DNA of 64,000 nt from Streptomyces sp. cf386. Its GTDB lineage: Bacteria; Actinomycetota; Actinomycetes; Streptomycetales; Streptomycetaceae. The notes below the pieces were generated by a model. It ran no database searches, was not told the origin of the DNA, and saw only the letters and a program-made list of their open reading frames with translations. Shown here one piece after another: positions 56,352 to 64,000 of this stretch. Location of the stretch: NCBI RefSeq assembly GCF_900103585.1, contig NZ_FNHV01000001.1, positions 575,326 through 639,325 of the forward strand, in the 5' to 3' direction. The position numbers and the translations under genes were made by a program. Within the stretch, counting starts at the first letter, position 1, and each line of letters starts with the position of its first letter.

Positions 56352-59300
56352 ATGCCGTACATCGCACACGTCCGTGTCCGCGCGAGACGTCTGGCGAGCC
56401 AACTCGCCGGGCTGACCGCCGCGTCGCTGTTGCTGGGACTCGCCGCACCCGCGCTCCCCGCACAGGCCGCCGATCAGGCCGGAGCAGCCGAGGTCACCGA
56501 CGGTCTCGCCCTCTGGTACAAGCTCGACGCCGCTTCCGGCAGCACCGTCGCCGACGCCTCGGGCAACGGCCGCGACGCCACGGTGAACGGCACCGCCGAC
56601 TGGTCCGGCACCGGTCAAGGGCTCGCCTTCAACGGCTCGGACACCTACATCAAGGTGCCGAACGACGTCATGAAGGGCATGGACGCGATCACCGTATCGA
56701 TGGACGTGCAGATCGACTCCGCGCAGAGCACGCCGTACTTCGTCTACGGCTTCGGCAACACCAGCGGCGGCAACGGGAACGGCTACCTCTTCACGACCGG
56801 CAACTCCTTCCGGACGTCCATCGCGACCGGCAACTGGTCGACGGAGCAGACCACCAGGCCCGCCGACTCCCACAACCTCACCCGCTCGGTCTGGAAGCAC
56901 CTCACCTACACCCAGACCGGCACAACGGGCGTGCTGTACGAGGACGGCGTCGAGGTCGGCCGCAACACCTCGGTCACCACCACCCCCGGCGCCATCGGCT
57001 CCGGCACCACCACCGCCAACTACATAGGCAAGTCGGTCTACTCCGGCGACAAGCTCTTCAAGGGCCGCATCCGCGACTTCCGGGTCTACGACCGTGCCCT
57101 CGCCGACTCCGAGGTCGAGCAGCTCTCCCTCCCCGTCGCCACGCAGGGCGTCACCGACGACAAGGCAGCGCTGAGCCTCGGTGACACCGGCGCCGTCACG
57201 GCCGACCTCGACCTGCCGAAGACCGGCACGGCCGGCGGCTCCTCGATCAGCTGGGCGAGCGACGCCCCGTCGGTCGTCTCGGACACCGGCGAGGTCACGC
57301 GCCCCGCCGCCGGTGAGCCCGACGCGCACGCCACGCTCACGGCGACCCTGAGGAAGGGCACCGTGACCGACACCAAGACCTTCGAGGTCACGGTGCTCCC
57401 CGACTTCGACGACCGGACCGCCACCGAACAGGCCGCCGAGGCCCTCACGGTCCGCAACCTCGACGACGTACGCGGCAACCTGACCCTCCCGGCGGCCGGT
57501 ACCTACGGCACGAAGGTCACCTGGTCCTCCGCGAACTCGGACGTCATCTCCTCCGACGGCCTGGTCCACCGCCCCGCACACGGCAGCGGCGCCACCACCG
57601 TCGAGCTGACCGCCACCGTCACCAAGGGCGAGGCGAGCCAGACCCGCGCCTTCACCGCGAAGGTGCCCGAACTGCCGAAGCACGAGGCCCTCAAGGGCTA
57701 TATGTTCAGCTACTTCACCGGCGAGGGCACGGCCGACGGCGAGCAGCTCTACGCCGCCCTCAGCAAGGGCAACGACCCGTTGAAGTGGCGGGAGTTGAAC
57801 GACGGCAAGCCCGTCCTGACGTCCACGCTCGGTGAGAAGGGCCTGCGCGACCCGTTCATCATCCGCTCCCCGGAGGGCGACAAGTTCTACCAGATCGCCA
57901 CCGACCTGAGGATCTACGGCAACGGCGACTGGGACGCCTCCCAGCGCACCGGCAGCAAGTCCATCATGGTCTGGGAGTCCACCGACCTCGTCCACTGGAC
58001 CAACCAGCGGCTGGTCAAGGTCTCCCCGGACAGCGCGGGCAACACCTGGGCGCCGGAGGCGTTCTACGACGCCCAGCGCGGTGAGTACGTCGTCTTCTGG
58101 GCGTCGAAGCTGTACGACAACGAGGCGCACTCGGGCGACACCTACAACCGCATGATGTACGCGACGACCCGCGACTTCTACACGTTCAGCGAGCCCAAGG
58201 TCTGGATCGACCGCGGCTACTCGGTCATCGACTCCACGGTGATCCAGCACGACGGAACGTACTTCCGCCTCTCCAAGGACGAGCGGAACAACTCCTCCTC
58301 CACGCCCAACAGCAAGTTCATCTTCGAGGAGAAGAGCGACTCCCTCCTCGACCTGTCCTGGGACGCGGTGGCCGAGGGCATCGGCAAGGGCGCGATGAAC
58401 GCGGCCGAGGGTCCGCTGGTGTTCAAGTCGAACACCGAGGACAAGTGGTACGCGTTCCTCGACGAGTTCGGTGGCCGCGGCTACATCCCGTTCGAGACGA
58501 CCGACCTCGCCTCCGGCACCTGGACCCCGTCCACCGGCTACGACCTCCCGGCCAAGCCCCGCCACGGCACCGTGCTCCCGGTCACCCAGGCCGAGTACGA
58601 CCGGCTGCTGCGCGCCTACCAGCCGGACCAGCTGGTGGAGGGCGTCGAGGACATCTCCGTGAAGACCGGCATCGGACAGGCCCCCGTCCTGCCGGCCACC
58701 GTGATCGCCACCTACGGCGACGGCGTCAAGCGGCCGGTCGCGGTGACCTGGGAGGACATCCCCGAGTCGAAGTACGCGCAGGCCGGCACCTTCACGGTGA
58801 CGGGCAGCCTGCCGGACGGCGCCGCGCTCCCGGTCCGCGCCGAGGTCACCGTCTCGGAGGACGGCGCCGACGTCCCCGCCGACCTGCTCGTGCACTACGA
58901 CTTCGACGAGACGGGCGGCAACATCGCCCGTGACTCCAGCGGGCACGGCTACCACGGCACCTACGTCCGTACGCCCGAATTCGGCACCGGGGTCGACGGC
59001 GGCTCGTTCAAGATGTCCGGCGGGTCGAGCTCCTCGACCACCTCGCCGTACGTCCGTATCCCGAACGGTATCCTGAAGAACGCCGACAGCGTCACCATCT
59101 CGACGTACGCCAAGTGGAAGGGCGGCGACAGCTTCCAGTGGCTGTTCGGGCTCGGCCCCGACAGTGACAAGTACCTCTTCGCCACTCCCTCCAACGGCGG
59201 CTCCAGCCTGTACTCGGCGATCACGAAGGCGAGTTGGTCGGCGGAGTCGAAGCTGACGGCCGGCTCGCAGCTCACGCCGGGCGAGTGGCGGCACGTCACC

Positions 59301-61343
59301 GTCACCCTCGACGGCCCGACGGGCGCGATGGTCCTCTACGTGGACGGCATCGAGGCGGCCCGTACGACGACCACCATCAAGCCGTCCGAGCTGTACGACG
59401 CGAACAAGGACTACAGCGGCTACATCGGCCGGTCCCTGTACGCGGCCGACCCGTACTTCGGCGGCGAGGTCGACGACTTCCGCGTCTACGACCGGGCCCT
59501 CACGGCCGCCGAGGTCATGGAGCTCAGCGGCAACACCGCGGGCATCGCGAAGGCGACGCATCCCTCGCTGAAGGTGGACGCGCTCATCGACAACGCGGAC
59601 AGCAGGATCACGCTGCCGATGAAGGAGGGCACCGATCTCACCGCCCTCGCTCCGGAGTTCACGCTCGCCCACGGCGCGGCGATCAGCCCGGCCTCCGGCA
59701 GCGTGCAGGACTTCAGAGAGCCGGTGACGTACGAGGTGACCGGCTCCGACGGCACGAAGCGCAACTGGACAGTCTCGGCGCTCGTGATGAGGAGCCCGGT
59801 GCTGCCGGGCCTCAACGCCGACCCGAACATCGTCCGCTTCGGCGACACCTACTACCTGTACCCGACGACCGACGGCTTCGAGGGCTGGAGCGGCACGCAG
59901 TTCAAGGCTTACTCCTCCACCGACCTGGTCCACTGGAAGGACCACGGCGTCATCCTCGACCTGGGTCCGGACGTCTCCTGGGCGGACAGCAGGGCCTGGG
60001 CGCCGACGATCGCCGAGAAGGACGGGAAGTACTACTTCTACTTCTGCGCCGACGCCAACATCGGTGTCGCGGTGTCCGACTCGCCCACGGGCCCGTTCAA
60101 GGACGCGCTCGACCAACCACTACTGAGGGCGGGCCAGTTCAGCGGCCAGATGATCGACCCGGCGGTGTTCACGGACGACGACGGCACGTCGTACCTCTAC
60201 TGGGGCAACGGCCGCGCGTACGTCGCCCCGCTGAACTCCGACATGACGTCCATCGACACCTCGAAGGTCAAGGACATCACCCCGAGCGGCTACAACGAGG
60301 GCACCTTCGTCATCAAGCGCAAGGGCACCTACTACTTCATGTGGTCGGAGAACGACACCCGGGACGAGAACTACCGGGTCGCCTACGCCACCGGCCCCTC
60401 GCCCACCGGCCCGTGGACCAAGCACGGCGTGATCCTGGAGAAGGACCTCCCCCTCGGTATCAAGGGCCCCGGCCACCACTCGGTGGTCCACGTCCCGAAG
60501 ACCGACGAGTGGTACATCGCCTACCACCGGTTCGCGATCCCCGGCGGTGACGGCACCCACCGTGAAACGACCCTCGACAAGCTGGAGTTCGACGCGGACG
60601 GGCTGCTCAAGAAGGTCGTCCCGACCCTGACGGGCATCGACCCGATCGTCAACCGAACCCCGGCGATCACCTCCGCCACGGGTCCGGAGTCCCCGGTGCC
60701 GGCCGGCCACCGCACCACCGTCACGGCCGAGTTCCGGGACGCCGACGTCGGCGACACCCACACCTGCCGAATCGACTGGAAGGACGGCACCGACCCGACG
60801 GCGGGCACGGTCGACGGCACCACCTGCCGAGCCGAGCACACCTACACCAGGCCCGGCATCCTCCGCCCGGTCCTCACGGTCACCGACAACGACGACGCCT
60901 CGGACCGCACGACACTCCCCGAGCTGATCGTCTACGACCGGGCAGCCGGACCCGCCCTCGGTACGGGCCTGTTCACCTCCCCGGCCGGGGCCTACCCGGC
61001 CAGGCCCGCCCTGACCGGCAAGGCCGCCTTCGCCTTCGCCGCCGCCTACGGCAAGGGAGCCACGGCCCCCACGGGCAAGGCCTCCCTGGACTTCGGGCCG
61101 GCCAAGCTGAAGTTCCGCTCCACCGGCTCCGACTGGCTCGTGGTCACCGGCACCAAGGCCGTGTACCAGGGCTCCGGCACGGTGAACGGCAGCGGCGGCT
61201 TCGGCTTCCGGATCACCGCGACCGACGGACCGGACAGCTTCCGTATCAAGATCTGGAAGAAGTCCACCGGTGATGTCGTCTACGACAACGTCAGTGGCGC
61301 GAAGACCACGGGCGTCGTCGAGATCGGCGGCATCCGGCGCTGA
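56352..61343 (+). CDS. secreted multidomain enzyme with two GH43 domains
   Basis: About 1663 residues from the ATG at 56352. A GTG at 56307 and ATG at 56313 are alternatives; the signal peptide (ASLLLGLAAPALPAQAA) is intact in each case. Order: LamG-like domain (about 50-250), two Ig-like domains, first GH43 domain with D500, D627 and E686, an Ig-like linker, second LamG (about 843-1060), a beta-rich linker, and a second GH43 with D1157, D1269 and E1316. A PKD-like domain and a C-terminal beta domain follow. GH43 enzymes cleave arabinans or xylans with inversion. The long antisense open frame is a GC artefact. No neighbouring sugar operon is seen. Confidence 0.9.
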   Translation: MPYIAHVRVRARRLASQLAGLTAASLLLGLAAPALPAQAADQAGAAEVTDGLALWYKLDAASGSTVADASGNGRDATVNGTADWSGTGQGLAFNGSDTYIKVPNDVMKGMDAITVSMDVQIDSAQSTPYFVYGFGNTSGGNGNGYLFTTGNSFRTSIATGNWSTEQTTRPADSHNLTRSVWKHLTYTQTGTTGVLYEDGVEVGRNTSVTTTPGAIGSGTTTANYIGKSVYSGDKLFKGRIRDFRVYDRALADSEVEQLSLPVATQGVTDDKAALSLGDTGAVTADLDLPKTGTAGGSSISWASDAPSVVSDTGEVTRPAAGEPDAHATLTATLRKGTVTDTKTFEVTVLPDFDDRTATEQAAEALTVRNLDDVRGNLTLPAAGTYGTKVTWSSANSDVISSDGLVHRPAHGSGATTVELTATVTKGEASQTRAFTAKVPELPKHEALKGYMFSYFTGEGTADGEQLYAALSKGNDPLKWRELNDGKPVLTSTLGEKGLRDPFIIRSPEGDKFYQIATDLRIYGNGDWDASQRTGSKSIMVWESTDLVHWTNQRLVKVSPDSAGNTWAPEAFYDAQRGEYVVFWASKLYDNEAHSGDTYNRMMYATTRDFYTFSEPKVWIDRGYSVIDSTVIQHDGTYFRLSKDERNNSSSTPNSKFIFEEKSDSLLDLSWDAVAEGIGKGAMNAAEGPLVFKSNTEDKWYAFLDEFGGRGYIPFETTDLASGTWTPSTGYDLPAKPRHGTVLPVTQAEYDRLLRAYQPDQLVEGVEDISVKTGIGQAPVLPATVIATYGDGVKRPVAVTWEDIPESKYAQAGTFTVTGSLPDGAALPVRAEVTVSEDGADVPADLLVHYDFDETGGNIARDSSGHGYHGTYVRTPEFGTGVDGGSFKMSGGSSSSTTSPYVRIPNGILKNADSVTISTYAKWKGGDSFQWLFGLGPDSDKYLFATPSNGGSSLYSAITKASWSAESKLTAGSQLTPGEWRHVTVTLDGPTGAMVLYVDGIEAARTTTTIKPSELYDANKDYSGYIGRSLYAADPYFGGEVDDFRVYDRALTAAEVMELSGNTAGIAKATHPSLKVDALIDNADSRITLPMKEGTDLTALAPEFTLAHGAAISPASGSVQDFREPVTYEVTGSDGTKRNWTVSALVMRSPVLPGLNADPNIVRFGDTYYLYPTTDGFEGWSGTQFKAYSSTDLVHWKDHGVILDLGPDVSWADSRAWAPTIAEKDGKYYFYFCADANIGVAVSDSPTGPFKDALDQPLLRAGQFSGQMIDPAVFTDDDGTSYLYWGNGRAYVAPLNSDMTSIDTSKVKDITPSGYNEGTFVIKRKGTYYFMWSENDTRDENYRVAYATGPSPTGPWTKHGVILEKDLPLGIKGPGHHSVVHVPKTDEWYIAYHRFAIPGGDGTHRETTLDKLEFDADGLLKKVVPTLTGIDPIVNRTPAITSATGPESPVPAGHRTTVTAEFRDADVGDTHTCRIDWKDGTDPTAGTVDGTTCRAEHTYTRPGILRPVLTVTDNDDASDRTTLPELIVYDRAAGPALGTGLFTSPAGAYPARPALTGKAAFAFAAAYGKGATAPTGKASLDFGPAKLKFRSTGSDWLVVTGTKAVYQGSGTVNGSGGFGFRITATDGPDSFRIKIWKKSTGDVVYDNVSGAKTTGVVEIGGIRR

Positions 61344-61351
61344 CCCCCACC

Positions 61352-61395
61352 GTGCCCCGGCCCGGCCCCGCGACCTGCGGACCGGCCCGGGGCAC
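61352..61395. terminator. hairpin after the GH43 gene
   Basis: GTGCCCCGGCCCGG pairs with CCGGCCCGGGGCAC with one mismatch in 14, around a 16-base loop, starting 9 bases after the GH43 stop codon. No T tract follows. Confidence 0.75.
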
Positions 61396-61501
61396 ACGTG
61401 CGTGCCCGGCCCTGAAACCGCTCTGAAACCGCGCCAAAGCCGGCCCCCCGCAGGCTCTGAAGCACGAACTCCGACGCTTCACCGCCAGAAGGGCACACGG
61501 C

Positions 61502-62728
61502 ATGACGGCCACCCCCCTGCACCTCACCCCCGAGCTCGTCGAGGACCCCGTCCGCGGCTACGCCGACCTGCGCTCCCGCCCCGACCTCGGCCACGCGGTC
61601 CTGCCCGGCCTGGACACCCCCGTACGGCTGATCACCCGCTACGAGGACGTACGCGCCGCACTCACCGAGCCGCGCCTGATCCGGGACCGTACCTCCGTCC
61701 CCGGCGGCTCCGACATGCCGGACCCGCAGGCCGAGTTGCTGGCCCAGGGCTTCGAGGGCCTCCCGGAGGAGTACCTCCCCTATCTCTCCGGTCATCTGTC
61801 CCTGTTCGACGGCGACGAGCACACCCGGCGCCGCAACCCGCTCACCCGCGCCTTCACCGCCCGCCGTGTGTCCGCGCTGCGGCCCTTCGTGGAGAAGACC
61901 GCCCGGGACTTGATCTCCGGTCTCGGCGAGCGCGAACAGGCCGATCTGCTGGGCGAGTTCGCCTACCCGCTGAGCACGGCCGTGATCTGCGAGCTGGTCG
62001 GGGTCGACGCCGGGGACCAGGAGCGGGTCTGCGGGTGGATCCGGGACTTCGCGTACGGCGACGGCAGCGGGATCGTCGAGGGGCTGGCCGGAATCGTGGA
62101 GTACACAAAGGACCTGGTGGCCCGGCGCCGCGCCGAACCGGCCGACGACCTGGTGTCCGCGCTGCTGGCGGACGGCGGAATGAGCGACGACGAGATCGTC
62201 ACCATGTTCTTCCTGCTCATCAACACCGGCATCACTCCGCCCGCCCTGTTCCTCGCCCACGGCGCGCTCGCTCTCCTCGACCACCCCGAGCAGGTCGAGC
62301 TGCTGCGCGCCGAGCCGGAGCTGCTGGCCCGCGCGGTTCCCGAACTCCTGCGGTTCGTCACGCTGGTGCGCATCGGCGCCACCCTGTACGCCACCGAGGA
62401 CTTCGAGTTCGCCGGTACGCCGCTGAAGAAGGGCGAGGCCGTGGCGGTCGCGCTGTTCGGCGCCGACCACGATCCCGAGGCGTACGAAACGCCCGAACGG
62501 CTCGACATCACCCGGGAGTTCGGGCGCGGTGACGGCCATCTCGCCTTCGGGCACGGTCCGCACTACTGCATCGGGGCGGCGCTGGGCCGTGTGGTGACGG
62601 GCGTGGTGTTGGAGGAGCTCTTCGTCCGGCGGACGGCGCCCCTCCTGGCCGTGGACCGGGCCGACGTCCGGTTCGGACACTGGCCCGGCGACGGCTTCCA
62701 CCTGCTGAGCCTGCCGGTGCGGCTCTGA
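61502..62728 (+). CDS. cytochrome P450
   Basis: A 408-residue P450, with ExxR in PELLRF and the heme loop FGHGPHYCIG with Cys356. The I-helix reads LLINTGITPP, where the A-G-x-x-T of most P450s is replaced by N-T-G-I-T, so the acid-alcohol pair may be altered. The length is that of CYP105/107-like actinomycete enzymes. It stands alone between the GH43 enzyme and a convergent gene, with no ferredoxin nearby. Substrate unknown. Confidence 0.93.
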   Translation: MTATPLHLTPELVEDPVRGYADLRSRPDLGHAVLPGLDTPVRLITRYEDVRAALTEPRLIRDRTSVPGGSDMPDPQAELLAQGFEGLPEEYLPYLSGHLSLFDGDEHTRRRNPLTRAFTARRVSALRPFVEKTARDLISGLGEREQADLLGEFAYPLSTAVICELVGVDAGDQERVCGWIRDFAYGDGSGIVEGLAGIVEYTKDLVARRRAEPADDLVSALLADGGMSDDEIVTMFFLLINTGITPPALFLAHGALALLDHPEQVELLRAEPELLARAVPELLRFVTLVRIGATLYATEDFEFAGTPLKKGEAVAVALFGADHDPEAYETPERLDITREFGRGDGHLAFGHGPHYCIGAALGRVVTGVVLEELFVRRTAPLLAVDRADVRFGHWPGDGFHLLSLPVRL

Positions 62729-62738
62729 CCGAGCAGGC

Positions 62739-64000
62739 TCAGCCGGTCCGCTCCCGCAGCAGTCCGAGCGCGGCCTCGCGCAGACCGTCCGGGTCCAGGG
62801 CGGCGTACTCGGACACCGCGTCCGCGTAGGCCGCCCGGTCAGCATGCTCGGCGCTCTGGCGGGCGCGGGCCGAGGACATCGTCGGCTGGAAGTTGCGCAG
62901 ATAGCGGAAGCCCTCGGCCAGCGCGATCAGCCGTACGCCACGAGCCGAGGCGTCCTGCGCCAGGTCGGCCGTGCCGAGCGCGAGCAGCAGCGCGCCCAGG
63001 ACGGGGAGGTCCGCCGTCGTGCGGGGCGCGGCCGGGGACCGGGTGAGCAGGGTCGTCAGGCGCTCGGGGAGCGCGGTGGCGAGGGGCGCGACGAGGTCGG
63101 TGCGGCCGTGCCGGGCGTGGGCCGTCACGGCCACGGCCTGGAGCTCCAACCGCCAGCCCTCCAGGAGGTGTTCACCGCCGATGACGGGGCTCGTCCCCCT
63201 CCTCATCCGTTCGATGGCCCGGCGCCACAGGCCGAGGCCCGTCTCGACGTCGCCACGGGCGAGCGCGATCTCGGCGCGGGCACCTAGGTCGGGGGCGAAG
63301 GCGTCGGGGGCCATGCCCTCGGGTCTGCGCCGCAGGGTGTGTTCCAGCCGGTGCTCGGCCTCGTCGAGGTCCCCGGTCTGGAGGTGGGCGAGCATCAGTC
63401 CCCAGCCCAGTCCGAGCGAGTCGGTCCGCTCGCCGTACTCCTCCAGGGCCGCCAGCGCGTCCTCCATCGGGCCGATCGCCTCGGCGCCGCGCTCCGTGCG
63501 CAGGCACAGCTCGCCGAGCCGCGACTGCGGCCAGAACCGCAGCATGGGGATGTCCCGGTCACCGAGGGCGTCGAAGGCATCGAGCGTCCGGCGGGCGGCG
63601 TCGAGCGCCCGCTCCGGGTCGTGCGCGCTCTCCCACACATAGCCCGCCGCGCCGTTGGCGAAGCCCGCGAGCAGCGGCTCGTCACTGGCGCACAGCGCTT
63701 GAAGCTTCTTGTGGTCGGCGGTCGCGAGGATCTCCGGCAGGGTGCACAGCACCGTCGACAGGGCCCGGACCAGGGTGTCGGGCGGAGTGGACGGCAGTCG
63801 CCGCAGGGTCGCGAGGGGGCGTACGGCGCAGGTGCCGAGGGCGAGGACGAGGGTGCACGTCACCATGGCGAGGGCGGTGCGGGTCGGCTCGACGTACGCC
63901 GGGCCGGGCCGGTGGTGCGAGAGCAGCCGGGCGGTGTCCTCGGCGAGGGCCATCAGCCGGGTGTAGTTGGCCTCGGTGGCCCACAGGGAGCCCAGAACGG
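62739..64000 (-). CDS. C-terminal part of a helical-repeat (TPR-like) regulator, cut by window end
   Basis: The frame stays open to the window edge; the visible 420 residues are entirely helical and TPR-like, with repeated A/L-rich helices (DPERALDAARRTLDAFDALG, MEDALAALEEYGERTD). This fits the C-terminal half of an AfsR/SARP or STAND-type regulator, or a tetratricopeptide protein. No DNA-binding domain is in the visible part. It converges on the second P450 gene, with only 10 bases between the two stops. It might regulate that P450, but nothing shows this. Confidence 0.65.
   Translation of the reverse strand, partial: VLGSLWATEANYTRLMALAEDTARLLSHHRPGPAYVEPTRTALAMVTCTLVLALGTCAVRPLATLRRLPSTPPDTLVRALSTVLCTLPEILATADHKKLQALCASDEPLLAGFANGAAGYVWESAHDPERALDAARRTLDAFDALGDRDIPMLRFWPQSRLGELCLRTERGAEAIGPMEDALAALEEYGERTDSLGLGWGLMLAHLQTGDLDEAEHRLEHTLRRRPEGMAPDAFAPDLGARAEIALARGDVETGLGLWRRAIERMRRGTSPVIGGEHLLEGWRLELQAVAVTAHARHGRTDLVAPLATALPERLTTLLTRSPAAPRTTADLPVLGALLLALGTADLAQDASARGVRLIALAEGFRYLRNFQPTMSSARARQSAEHADRAAYADAVSEYAALDPDGLREAALGLLRERTG

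Noticed and set aside
56286..60116. Minus-strand open frame of 1276 codons opposite the GH43 gene
   Set aside because: GC artefact. The product is Val/Gly/Arg-rich without motifs, and the plus frame has two complete GH43 sites.
1..64000. tRNA and rRNA genes
   Set aside because: No cloverleaf-like or rRNA-like stretches were recognised; a tRNA scan would be needed to exclude them.

Overview
The window is very GC-rich, uses GGAGG-type ribosome binding sites with many GTG/TTG starts, and carries gene families typical of a filamentous actinomycete (ESX/type VII secretion, ECF sigma factors, LAL and LytTR regulators, P450s, a GH43 enzyme, a PknB-type kinase). A Streptomyces chromosome or a close relative is the best guess. 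No rRNA, tRNA, CRISPR array or intact insertion sequence was recognised.

Layout. (A) 1-2230: end of an alpha/beta hydrolase gene, an acyl-CoA ligase, and a 467-base gap with a hairpin. (B) 2285-37302: a type VII secretion (T7SS/ESX) island. A LysM/membrane protein and a divergent ECF sigma factor flank its left end. A minus-strand run from eccD (27184) to 5142 holds eccD, eccB, two WXG100 proteins, an acidic protein with EF-hand-like repeats, a Gly/Pro-rich protein, a WXG100-like protein, a YbaB-like protein, a small helical protein and a 13.9-kb gene for a 4624-residue protein. eccC is divergent on the plus strand, and a large LuxR-type (LAL) regulator, mycP and eccE follow on the minus strand. 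(C) 37400-42427: an orphan sigma-region-4 protein, and a minus-strand operon of zinc-finger protein, LytTR regulator, DUF485-like protein, sodium/solute symporter and LytS-type kinase. (D) 42569-51342: a repeat lipoprotein, a truncated AraC gene, small membrane proteins, an SDR/TetR divergent pair with two clear operators, a Ser/Thr kinase, and an ECF42-type sigma factor with its DGPF partner. (E) 51617-64000: P450, serine hydrolase, DedA protein, orphan ABC binding lipoprotein, a double-GH43 secreted enzyme, a second P450 and the end of a helical-repeat protein or regulator.

The most interesting object is the giant protein at 5142-19016. It has a CpnT-like helical/hydrophobic N-terminus, a long Pro/Ala/Ser linker and several candidate enzymatic modules: a metzincin-like HExxHxxGxxD site, a His/Cys pair resembling clan CD or CHAT peptidases, and two copies of a Cys...His...Glu-Asn module, each followed by an OmpA-like segment. 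A third OmpA-like segment ends the protein. Its gene lies at the distal end of the eccD-eccB-esx run, so a very large T7SS-linked effector or cell-surface machine is a reasonable inference.
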